64,000 nucleotides of DNA. It comes from Diadophis punctatus similis. Taxonomy: Eukaryota > Chordata > Lepidosauria > Squamata > Dipsadidae. This document shows, one piece after another, positions 12,748 through 23,700 of the stretch. The DNA is taken from positions 2,239,001 through 2,303,000 of the forward strand of contig JALIGW010000022.1 of NCBI GenBank assembly GCA_023053685.1, written 5' to 3'. A model generated the notes under the pieces. That model saw only the letters and a list, made by a program, of their open reading frames with translations, was not told where the DNA came from and did not search any database. Positions within the stretch are counted from its first letter, which is position 1; each line of letters opens with the position of its first letter. Made by a program: the position numbers and the translations under genes.

Positions 12748-13110
12748 CAGATAGTCCTCGACTTACAACAGTTGAAGTGGCCGTTCAAAGTTACAACACC
12801 CCTGAAAAAAGTGACTCATGCCCATTTTTCACATTTAATGACCGTTGCGGTCATGGTTACATGATTTAGTGACTCATATCTATGATGGTTGCAGTGTTTC
12901 CATGGGCTCACGTGATTCCCCTTCTGATAAGCCAAGTCAACGGGGAAGCCCGGTTCACTGAACACCAGCGTTACTCATTTTAAGAACTGCAATGATTCAC
13001 TTAACGGCTGCGAGAAAAGCTGCAAAATGGGGCAAAGCTGCCTTTAACAGATTTTTCACTTAGCGACATACATTTTGGGCTCCATTGTGGACGCTAAGTT
13101 GAGGACTCCG
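12748..13110. mobile_element. TIR MITE, 'TAGTCCTCGACTTAC' family, TA-flanked
   Basis: Starts CAGATAGTCCTCGACTTAC and ends GTTGAGGACTCCG. TA dinucleotides flank both ends, and the internal sequence matches the copy at 10.6 kb. Confidence 0.75.
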
Positions 13111-13289
13111 TACATTCAGAGTCTTCTTTTCATTTGACACAACTCTTTGGTGGGCTGTGATTCAGGGACTGTAAGATTTTGGAGCCATGTGCAACCAGCT
13201 TCTCGGGTTGCTTTTCTTTCCCAGCCTCGACCCAAAAGCTGGCATGGAGCCCAGCACATTCCAGCAGCAGCAACAGCACCAAGCCAGGG

Positions 13290-13520
13290 GAACCCCAAAG
13301 GTGCTTTTTTTCAAGAGGGAACTGGACTTTCTGGTTTTTCTTTGAAGACGTTTCGCTTCTCATCCAAGAAACTTCTTCAACTCAAGCTTCAAGAGCTGAA
13401 GAAGCTTCTTGGATGAGAAGCGAAACGTCTTCAAAGGAAAATCAGAAAGTCCAGTTCACTCTTGAAAAAAGCACCTTTGGGACAACCGTGACCTGGAGGA
13501 CTGAGAATCTCCCTAGACAA
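13290..13520. repeat. Foldback repeat, 'GAAGACGTTTCGCTTCTCAT' family
   Basis: Inverted arms around a loop near 13385, almost identical to the copy at 12.43-12.72 kb. Confidence 0.75.
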
Positions 13521-13851
13521 GCCAGGGGAAGCTGTTGGGGAGGGGAAACAGTCCCTGGGGGGGGCACATCTCCCCCTGCTTGGCTGGGATCCATGGGAGA
13601 CGCCCCTGAGCCCCTGCAGGTGTGTGTGAGAAGCCATAGAGAGGCAGGCTGGGTTCACACAACCCCTGGGCCAGTATGGAGTTAATTGGGTGGTTCTAGT
13701 GTTGCATTGACCCAGTTCACGTGGCTAGATTAGGGTTAGTGTGTTGATGAACTCCATAAGCCATCTTTTAGCCAGCATTGCCTTGCATGCAACTCCTTGG
13801 CCAAAGTTCAAGACCGCTCCCATGATCCTTTGCGGCCCAGAGCTCCTTTGA

Positions 13852-14657
13852 CCAATCCCCGGGCAGGGTTGGCTCAGCACTAGGCCTTTCCCATGAGCCA
13901 TTGCTTCTCCACCATCTCGACGTTAAAGGAGGGAGGGCGGGAGGGCGGGGCTTCTCTTGGTTGAACGTTCAAGACGACAGTTGGAGAATCTCCCCCCTCC
14001 CCTTTTCTGTTCTGGAACAGAGATTCTTATTGGTTCATAAGAAGAAGAGGGGTAGGGTTGGGACCGAAGTCACGTCTACCAATTAAAATAAAGCTCGAGC
14101 GTTGCGGGCCCAATGGGTTTCCAGAGAGAAGAGTGACGGGCATAAAAATCTGCCAATACGTTTAACTCCTTGGAGCGAACGCATCTCCTTTATGGGACCC
14201 AATCAGGGCGTCCGTTTCAGATTTGGCGCAATCCGGTTTCGAACGGCTGAGATTGATCCTTCATTGAGCCAATGGGATTTCAGGGTCAAACCGTAGCTTT
14301 TCAGGGGTCCCGACGGTTTTATGAAGAAGAAGGAGGGAAGTTCATGAGGAGCAATGTGGTGGGGCGGGAAGCCGCGAGGAGAGACGTCGCCTTGATCCAA
14401 TGAGTTTGAAGGAAGAGGGGACGGATGTTCCTGCTGGCCAACGGAAAAGGCCAGGACCTTTGATAAACGGATGCGAGAGCGAATCATATCGACAGGCGGG
14501 AGACAGTCGACCCTATGGCGGCGGAGGGCGGGACAAGGGTAGGTAAGGCACCGCCTCGACCCAATGAGAGCCCGGGCGGGCTTGAGCGACGGCGGCCCAG
14601 CCCAATAGAGGCGTGCCTGAAGTGGGAGCGAGGGTGGGCTGGTGTAGTGTGGGCGCC
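13852..14657 (+). promoter_or_regulatory. HNRNPL: HNRNPL promoter, CpG-rich with an array of CCAAT boxes
   Basis: Ten CCAAT/ATTGG pentamers lie within about 755 bp: 13852, 14029 (inverted), 14079, 14110, 14153, 14199, 14269, 14397, 14561 and 14602. GC and CpG density rise sharply towards the ATG at 14658. No TATA box is apparent. NF-Y binding is the usual meaning of such sites; use of each site is inferred. Confidence 0.65.
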
Positions 14658-17600
14658 ATGTCGCGGCGGAGGTGGCGAGGTTCGCAGAGCGGCGAAGGCG
14701 GCGGCTCGGGACGCGGAGGGGACATGGTGAAGATGGCCGGCGGCGGTGGCGGCGGCTCCGGCCGTTATTATGGGGGCGGCCCTGAAGGCGGGCGCGCCCC
14801 GAAGCGCCAGAAAACGGAGAACGCGGATCACGGGCCGGGGGGAGCGGCCGGCGGAGGCGGGGTGAGACAGCGGCCGCCGGGCTGAGGGGAAAAAAGAGAA
14901 GAAAAGCAGCCTGGGCGGGGGGGAGAAGGGCGGCGTTTCCGGACGGAGACGTCCCGCGGGGCCGAAAGGCCTTTAAAACGCGCCTGGCGCTGGACTACAA
15001 CTCCCATCGTCCCTCATAAAGGCCGCGCTGGGGACTTTTGCATTTCCGCGGGCTGCGTGGTGGCTTGGGAAGATGGGGGTTGTAGTCATGCCGCGTGGGG
15101 GGCGAGGGCCCGGCGTGGAGACTCCACGGGTAGGCGCAGTCTACCGTTAGACTCCCGCCTCCCTCCCCCCCCCTTGAACCTGCGGCCGCCTGGGTGGGAG
15201 GGACCAAAGAAGGGACGTCCCCCCTTCTCCCCCCCACCCCCCTCAGCAGCTCTTCAGCGCTCATGGATCTTGAAGGGGAAAAAGTGGGAGGGGGCCAAGG
15301 GTGGTGGTCGCCCTACCGGGTAAGTACAAGATGCTCCTCAAGTTACGACCGCAACTGAGCCCAGCGGTTCTGTTGCTAAGTGGAAACGTTGGCTCCAGTG
15401 AGCTTTGCCCCGCTTTACGACCTTTCTTGTCACCGTTGTTAAGGAATCCCTGCGGTTTAAAGCACAGTTGTTAAGTGACTCGGGCTTCCCTATTGAGTTT
15501 GCTGGTCGGAAGGTCGCAAAAGGGGGAAAACACATGCCCTTGGGGCACTGTGACCGTCATAAAGATGAATCATTTGTCAAGCGTCTAATTGAATAATGTG
15601 ACCCCGGGAGACTGCTGCAACGGTCGTTTAGTCGGGGAAAATGGTCCTAAGTCACTTTTTTTTAGTGCCGTTGTAACTTTGGTCACTAAATGAACTGTTG
15701 TAAGTCGAGGATTTCCTGCAGAGCTTTCCCTTGACAGGAACAGTCTACCGGCCTGCTGCGAGGAAGGACGACGGCCTACTTTGCTGACACCTTGCTGTGA
15801 TGCCTTAACGTGGGTGGGCACCTATGGCCCCTTTACGACCTTGGGGACTTCAACTCTCAGGATTCCAGGAAGGGATTCTGACTCAGGAATTCTGGGAGTT
15901 GAAGTCCCCAGATTGGAAAGGGGCCATAGGTGCCCATCCCTGCCTTAACATGACCGCATTCAGTGGCCCTTTGAAAGAGGGGCAGATTTGGGCTTGCCCC
16001 GGGTTCCAGTCAGGACCGGAAGGCCCATAAGGAAGGGTTGGTCTTGACTAGCAGAGCCTTATGGATCCACAAAGCTGCCTCTGCGGCTCAGACCCCAGGC
16101 AAGCCATCACTTTTACACTTTTACCTGCTGTAAATGTGCATTACAAGGCGGGTGTATTTACCTTGTGAGCAGAGCTTGTTAGATTTGGGAGGAGTGGCTT
16201 GTTTGTGTGCTTAATTATGATTTATTGCACTCTGGTTCTGGTGCCCAAATCAAGGGCCAGTGGAAGGGATGTGATCAGGATCAAGGCAGCTCATTCTGCA
16301 GTGTCCAATTTCATCTGCAGGGAGAGGGTTTAAGGGTTGGGTTGTGTGTCCGAGGGCTTTTTCCTTTTGTGGAGAAAGTCATTGGTTAACTGCCTCTTTT
16401 TCCCCAGTTTGGGTGTGTGCATCTTGCAGGGTTTTTGGCAGCAGTTTCCTGGGTAGCGTGGTTTAACTGTAAAGCAAGAATCGCTTTGTATAATGAGATG
16501 GGCCATGTATAAATTTAATAAATTACTGGATTTAACTGTTGGCCCCAGAACATCTAGATTGTGGGTTCAAATTTACTGGAACAGTCAAAGGATATGTGGG
16601 ATATATTTCTTTCTTGAACAAAAAGCATTTGCATAGGTTTAGGAGGGGATTTTGAGCTTGAATTGGCCAAAGAAATGTAACTGGTGCTCTTTTAACATAA
16701 GCTGGGAGCAGAAGAGCTGTGCTGGATCCAGGCAACAGCCGCTTCTGTTGCTTCCCACCATGTATAAAATAGGCCACAATAGCCAAGGATGATCTTTTCC
16801 TGGTTAATTTTCCCACTAAAAAAATAAGACAGTAACTTTACCTCTGATGATGGGGAATTCCATTTGAACTGCATCCTGCTAAGTTGTCCTCTGCCCAACA
16901 GAATCCTTCTGGGCTGCTTAGCGTTGCTTCAGCTGTTTCAGTTTGCAGTCTCCCAGAAACGCCTTTTTGTGAAAGAGTCTCCTTGTTTTTTTGCACTAAA
17001 ATTTTACCAGGGAAATGTCAAATGACCTCCTTCTCTCACAGGAGAACTATGATGATCCGCACAAGCCGGCTGCTTCTCCTGTGGTCCATATCCGGGGTCT
17101 GATTGATGGTGTGGTGGAAGCTGACCTGGTGGAGGCCTTGCAAGAATTTGGCCCTATCAGGTGAGGAAGGGGCAGCCAGAGCATCCAGGGGTGGGGGATA
17201 TAATGACAGATCGTGCAGGTTCAGTGACTTAGTTCTTTTCTCTCCCCCCCCCCCCAAAAAAAAGCTATGTGGTGGTGATGCCCAAAAAGAGGCAGGCTCT
17301 AGTAGAGTTTGAGGACATACTTGGAGCATGCAATGCTGTGAATTATGCAGCAGACAATCAGATCTACATTGCTGGGCATCCGGCCTTCGTCAACTATTCT
17401 ACCAGCCAGAAGATTTCACGGCCCGGGGACTCGGATGATTCGCGAGGAGTAAACAACGTCTTGCTCTTCACTATTCTGAACCCCATCTACTCCATTACGA
17501 CGGTGCGTTTACGAGGCTGCTTCATTATGGGGGGACCCAAATCTAGGACATGGCGGTCCTGGCTTTCGTTGGGCATCCAAGCTTGCTTTGGACCCAAGCA

Positions 17601-20600
17601 GAAAGGGCAGACTGAGGGTTAAGATCCTGTCTGAATGGTTTGCAGGTCCTTGTCTCAATAAACTGCCTTGAAGTCTGGCAGGCAGAGCTGCTAGGAGACT
17701 CTCGGGCTGTTCTGGTGAGATCATGTTGACTTTTACTGTCTTTGTCTTATAGGATGTCCTGTATACCATCTGCAACCCGTGTGGTCCAGTCCAGCGCATT
17801 GTTATTTTTAGAAAAAATGGGGTCCAAGCTATGGTGGAATATCCTTTTTTTTAAAATAGCTGAGGAGAGTGAAGCAAAACTGTCTGCTTCAGCATGGGCT
17901 GTGGGAGATGGAGCACTTTTTTTTGGGCTAGAAAGCTCCTGGGGTAAAGAAAGAAGAAAGGCTAGTAGCTTGAAGAGAGTTGACTAGGAAACACCCAGTT
18001 AAGGTTTCCTTAATTCTGCAAACATTTGACTCCGTGCAAAGTGCTCAGAGAGCAAAAGCTTCTTTGAACGGGGCCGACATTTACTCTGGCTGCTGTACGC
18101 TGAAGATTGAATATGCCAAGGTGAGTGGGGGTTGCAGAAGAGAGGACGGGCCCCTGTGTTGCACAGGAGGGTCTGCGGCCTCCCCCCCCCCCCCCAAAAA
18201 AAAGATCAGCAAACGCTTCTTTTCTGAATCAGAAGGGATTTGCAAACTGGCCCAACAAAATTGCTTCACCCAGATTCCCCCTAATTAGCTCCGTATCCTT
18301 GTCCCGAAGGTTACTGGCTCTTCCCAACGGTTGTGCTGATACCGAAGAACCTTCTGAAATGGCACAATTGCAGCTGTTTGACGTTACTTCTTTGCATAAG
18401 ATAACCTTGCGAGTAGAAAAAAGGCGTTCGGTTATGGGTTGAAAAATTGGGAAAACTGATCTAGCGTTTCTGCTCTGTGAAGTTACAGAATGGTAGGAAT
18501 TCCTACCAGTAGGGCAGCTAATCTGTAAAATATAGCTAGTGGGGATAATTGGCCAGTTACGATTGTAAGTCTTTACACTTGGGTCATTACGTGACCAATC
18601 TGATTTTACAATCTTTTGTGCAGTCGTTAATCAAACTCCCAGACTTCTGGTTTCCAGTAAAAATGTAAATTGTAGTCATGGGATGCTACAAACAGCTGTA
18701 AATGCCAGCCTGTTGTCCAAAATGGCAACGGAATTGTTTTTGTGGCTGTTAGAATTTTGGAACCAGGTCTTAAGTAGCCTTTTTTTGGAGGGGGGTCTGT
18801 CGGAACTTTGGTCCCTAAGCAACCAGTCATAAGTGGAGGACTACCTGTAGGTTACAGTAACACTGTTGCAGTGGCTGCCAGAACAAAGAACTCTTAACAT
18901 GCCCCCACTGGCTATTTGATGTTAAACTTCAGGGGCCCCCCTTCCCCCCTCAAACTAGGAAAAAATTGTAAGTCCAGCATCCTTAATAGGAAGCGGGTTA
19001 AGACTGAGCCTGTAGCTGAAATTACATCTGCTTTACTAACAGTTGTGCTAACTGTCATATACTATGGGCTAAACTGGAACAGACTATGGTTATAAGCCAG
19101 TTAGGTCACTGTTTTGTGACCGCTCCGCAGCCAGTATAATCACACACACAGTGGCTTTGTTCCTCCCTCTCTCAAACTCCCTGTATTGCGTTTTGACCAT
19201 TTGTGCTTCGTTTTAGCCCACTCGCCTGAATGTCTTCAAGAATGACCAGGATACCTGGGACTACACCAACCCCAACCTCAGCGGGCAAGGTAACCTTGAT
19301 AGCCTGCTCTCAAGCTACACACAGACCCTTTCTTTTCCTGTTGAAGAAGAGCACACTTCCTCCAGCTGAATTGTGTGATGTAATGCCATTTGCCTGCTGT
19401 CCAACATGGGGCCCGATTTGGGGGAAGCCTGCAGGAGGCTTCCCGAGCCTTCTAAGACTGGAGGCGCAGTGGGGGTGGGTGGATGGAGAATAGCTGGGAG
19501 GGAATTGGGGCAGCTCCGTCCCCCTGATTGCATCTGATCAGGTATCCCCTCCCCCACCTTGGTGTTGCGTCTCTAGGCTGTGTGTGTGGATTGCAGCTAC
19601 TAGGAAGGTTGGGGCTGTAGTAGCGGAGAGGGGAGTTGATTTCCTTTTATGTTCTGGGGCATTCCTGAAGGGATGCTAGGGAGATGGCTATTCCCAGCAG
19701 CCTTTGGCCCTGGTGCTAATCTAGCCGCCTCCTTTGTGGGTCTGGGGGCATATATTGCATTTCTGCCATTCCATGGCTGGAGGGTGGTGGGCAGAGGGGA
19801 AAGCGCTTCTCATGTTCAAGGAAAACGTTTTCTGCGTGCAGACTCTGGGACTTGGGGGGGGGGTGGCGTACATCTTGGCTAAAGGGGTTTTCAGTGCCAT
19901 TTCCTTGAGGGGGATGGTCGCCATCTGTGTCAGCTCAGTCTAAAGCTAGTTGGAAGCCTTGCCTTGGCCTGCCGCCTTACTGCACATGTGCAGAAAAAAA
20001 AGGCATGTTCCCTCTGAGGTGGGCAGCATTGCCCCTCCAAGCAGGGCCACAGCTTAAAAACAGGCTGGGCTTTTACAGGAGGCGTTGCTGTCAGGCTTGG
20101 CAGTTGAGTTGGTTGGCTCCATGGACCAAGCCAGCCTGGGGAGGCTGTTGGATTGCAGGCAGGTGGGTGAGGCTCCGGCAGAGGTCACTTTTGACCCCAC
20201 CCTCACGGCGAAGCAAGCAATGGCATTACATGACTTGACATGAACATGACTCACTTTCTCCTCCAAGGTACATACTTAGGCGCTGTGCAGATTGGCAGTG
20301 GCTTAAGTTGGCAGGGCTGGGCAGTTCAGAAGCCGCCTCCCTCAGGCTGGGCACCGAGGAGGGGCGATAGATCTGGCCTTTCCCCAGCTCTGAACCGATT
20401 TCCCACATGACCCTGGGGGACCCGTGCGCAGCTGCCGTGGAAGTTCTGAATTGCCTGGGATCTGCCTTCTGCTAGACACTCTCTTTAACAACACTACACA
20501 GTGTAGGAAAAAAAAGAGCTCAACCTTGCATTAGCTCTTCCTGGAGAAAACATGCAGCATCTTAAGTGTTACTACCCGAAAGGCAACAGATTGAGTTCAT

Positions 20601-20669
20601 GTCCTCACATCAAGAACACAACACCGCCATCCGAGAGACATCTACAAGCACAGAGGGAGACAGAGAAAA

Positions 20670-20700
<31 letters not shown>

Positions 20701-23700
20701 CTCACCAGGCCACGACATGCTTACAAAACAAAAACAGACAAAGGCCAAAAAAAAACCTTGAACCCAAGAAGGTAACACAGAAACTAGGAAAAACACCAGA
20801 GGGGTCTCAGACAAAGTGCGCCAGCGGTCTTACGGAGAACGGAGTAGATCCCCGAGACCCTTCAAGACATAAGATGCTCTCCATATCAACTTGGTTTGGT
20901 TTGGGAGGGTCTTTTATTACTCTTTTCTTGCAGTCCTCGGCTGCCGACATTTTTATCAGCGCCAAGCGGAGACAGACAAACCCCAGACAAAACACCCGAG
21001 AGCCCCCAGTTCCCTAGAGACTGGGGGTCTTTTCCGCTTCAGGGGCACTTGAGATCCAAGGCACACTCCATTAACAGAGGAGAGAGAAACACGCACATGG
21101 GAGACCTACACAGCCAGAAGCACCAAAAACCTGTTAACAGCACATGACAAAAAAAAAAAAAACATCAGGAGGCGCAACACGGAAGGAACACTCATTTACA
21201 CCTTTTGTCATGTCCTTTTTTTCCTTGATATCATCTGAAGACAAAAACAAAAACAAAAACAAAAATCTGTGAGCCCTTTTTCATTTAATTTTTTTTTAAA
21301 AAAAATTGATTGTGTCAGTTTGGTGCCTTTTGACGTGACTTTGACTCTGAAACCATGTAACGCAGGGTCGCAGTGTATGTTTGATGGGACGCCATCTTTC
21401 AGAACTGTGCTTACACTGTTGAAGCGTCCAATGGTAAGAGAAATGCAGAATATATTTGTGACAAGGGACATTGTACTGTAAACTCCTGCTGTAAGTAGCC
21501 TTTTTCAATCTTTGTAAATGCCTATTGAAATAAACTGCGAAACTCTTTTACTTTTTTTTCTTTTTAAAGAACGAGAATTGTATGACTTGCTTTAAATTCT
21601 TCTGTCTTTGTATATCGATTTGTGTTTAAACTGGATAATTTTTGCTTTGCTTTGCCATCTTCTTCTTGGTCTTGTTTTAATCCTTTTAGCTCTGCTAGAG
21701 GTGGGGTGTGGGCTGGCAAAGACTTTCATTTCCTCTTTTTTGTTTCCCTGCTGCCCTAATGTTCGAATTGGTGGTGAAATTGACTTCGGCCGATCCGTAT
21801 ATATTATTTAAGCCTTCCCTGCCACAGGGTTAAATTTTCGGGAGGAAAGGGAGGCAGGCTTTAAGATAAGATGGAGAACCTTTGTTAGGCCAGATAGATG
21901 GTTGAGACCAACGCTTGGCGCCCAAGAGAGTTCTAGTTCGTCAGGTTTTCTGCTTAAATAAATGTCCGGAAGACACATCAGTGCGAGGTACTATCAGGAT
22001 CTGTCCCAAATGGCCTCTTCCGGCACTCGCCTAACTGGGTGGACTGGGAGGAGAGGGGGCTGTACAGTGTTCCCCTGAAAAGGAAGTGTTGTTTTTAAAA
22101 CTGCCCCCGCTTTCTCCTGTGGTGGAAAGAAAAGAGACATATTCTGAGGAATCTGGAGTTTTTAATATGGAGAATGCCTCAAGCCGGCTTCGTGGCCTAA
22201 CCAAGGGTCTCCCAACACGGAGGTCAGCCCCAGAAATCAAGGCGACTGAGCTGTTTCCAGAAGTTTCTAATGTTGGTCTGCTTTTGACAGGGGAGCCGGG
22301 CGGGAATCCGAACAAGCGCCAGAGGCAGCCTCCTCTCCTTGGGGATCATCCTGCGGAATACGGTGAGGCCTGGTTGGTGGGTGGGGCAGCGTCGTCTCTG
22401 GCCCTTGTCCAGCTTTGCCCTGGCATTGGCTGACTTTTGCTTCCTCCTGCAGGAGGACCTCACGGGGGCTACCACGGCCACTACCACGATGAAGGCTATG
22501 GCCCCCCTCCTCCTCATTATGAAGGGAGGCGGATGGGGCCGCCCGTGGGGGGCCGCCACAGAGGACCCAGCCGCTACGGGCCTCAGTACGGGCATCCCCC
22601 GCCTCCACCACCCCCTCCGGAGTACGGGCCCCACGCCGACAGCCCCGTTTTGATGGTCTACGGCCTGGACCAGTCTAAGATGAACTGCGACCGTGTTTTC
22701 AACGTCTTCTGCCTCTATGGAAACGTGGAGAAGGTGAGCGGCTGAGGGAGAGGGCAGCTCTGATGTTGGCAGAGCTTCTGGTGCGCCCGAACAGCCTAGT
22801 TGAGTTTGGCCTCCATACAATTCCAGCCTTGAACCCCTTCCTGTTCTCTCTCTTTCTCTTCCCCCCCCCCCTCTCTCTCTCACACCCATCCACACCACAC
22901 ACACTTTGCTTGGTTCGGAGATCTTTGGGCAAGGTGCTGTTATGATCTTCCCTTTTGCTGGGAAAGCCCAAGTACCATCTCTGGATGCCTACCTACCTAC
23001 CTGCTTGCTTTGTTTTGAGCCGCATCCGGATTGGCCAGTTCCCCAAACCAGGTGTAAGATTTGGACCTGGTGAAATTGGAGGTGGAGAGACTTCCTTCCT
23101 TCCACCAGGTGCCTCCTGAGGGGAAGGACTAGAATTCCTGGGAAGGCTGGGAGCCTCCTGCACTCTTGCAGTTCCTTTCAGCCTCTGGAAATCCCAAATC
23201 CCACCGTGGGAGAAGTGGAAGAGTCTGGAGCTTCACTTCTTCGGAAGCAGCTTTGAGTTAAAAGGCCAGGCTGGTGCTACCTTGGGAAGGCTTTGCTCTT
23301 GTGTTGGTTGAGGTGTGGGCTTTGAGTCCTAGTTGTGAAAGGCAAGCCGGGCCTGAGACTGATGCCTGAAGACCACAGGTAGTCCTTGAATTGCAACCAC
23401 AATTGAGCCCCCAAATTTTGGTTGCTAAGCAAGACAAGCGTTCACTGAGTTTTGCAACATTTTATGACTTTCCTTGGTACAATTGTTGGGTGAATCACTG
23501 CAGTTGCTGAGTTAGCCACACGGTTGTTAAGTGTCTCTGGCTTCCCCGTTGACTTGGCTTGTCAGAAGGTCACCAAAGGGATCACGTGTCGCCAGGACAC
23601 TGTGACCGTCATAAATAGGAGTCAGTTGGCAAGCGTCCAAATCTTGATCACATGACCGTAGGGATGCTGCAAAGGTTGGACGCTCCTAAGTCACTTTTTG

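Noticed and set aside
12428..13520. Regularly repeated inverted sequences that could look like a CRISPR array
   Set aside because: This is a vertebrate genome; the units are large foldback transposon-like repeats with no spacer pattern.
22224..22904. 226-codon minus-strand frame across HNRNPL exon 8
   Set aside because: Antisense shadow of the GC-rich Pro/Gly coding exon.
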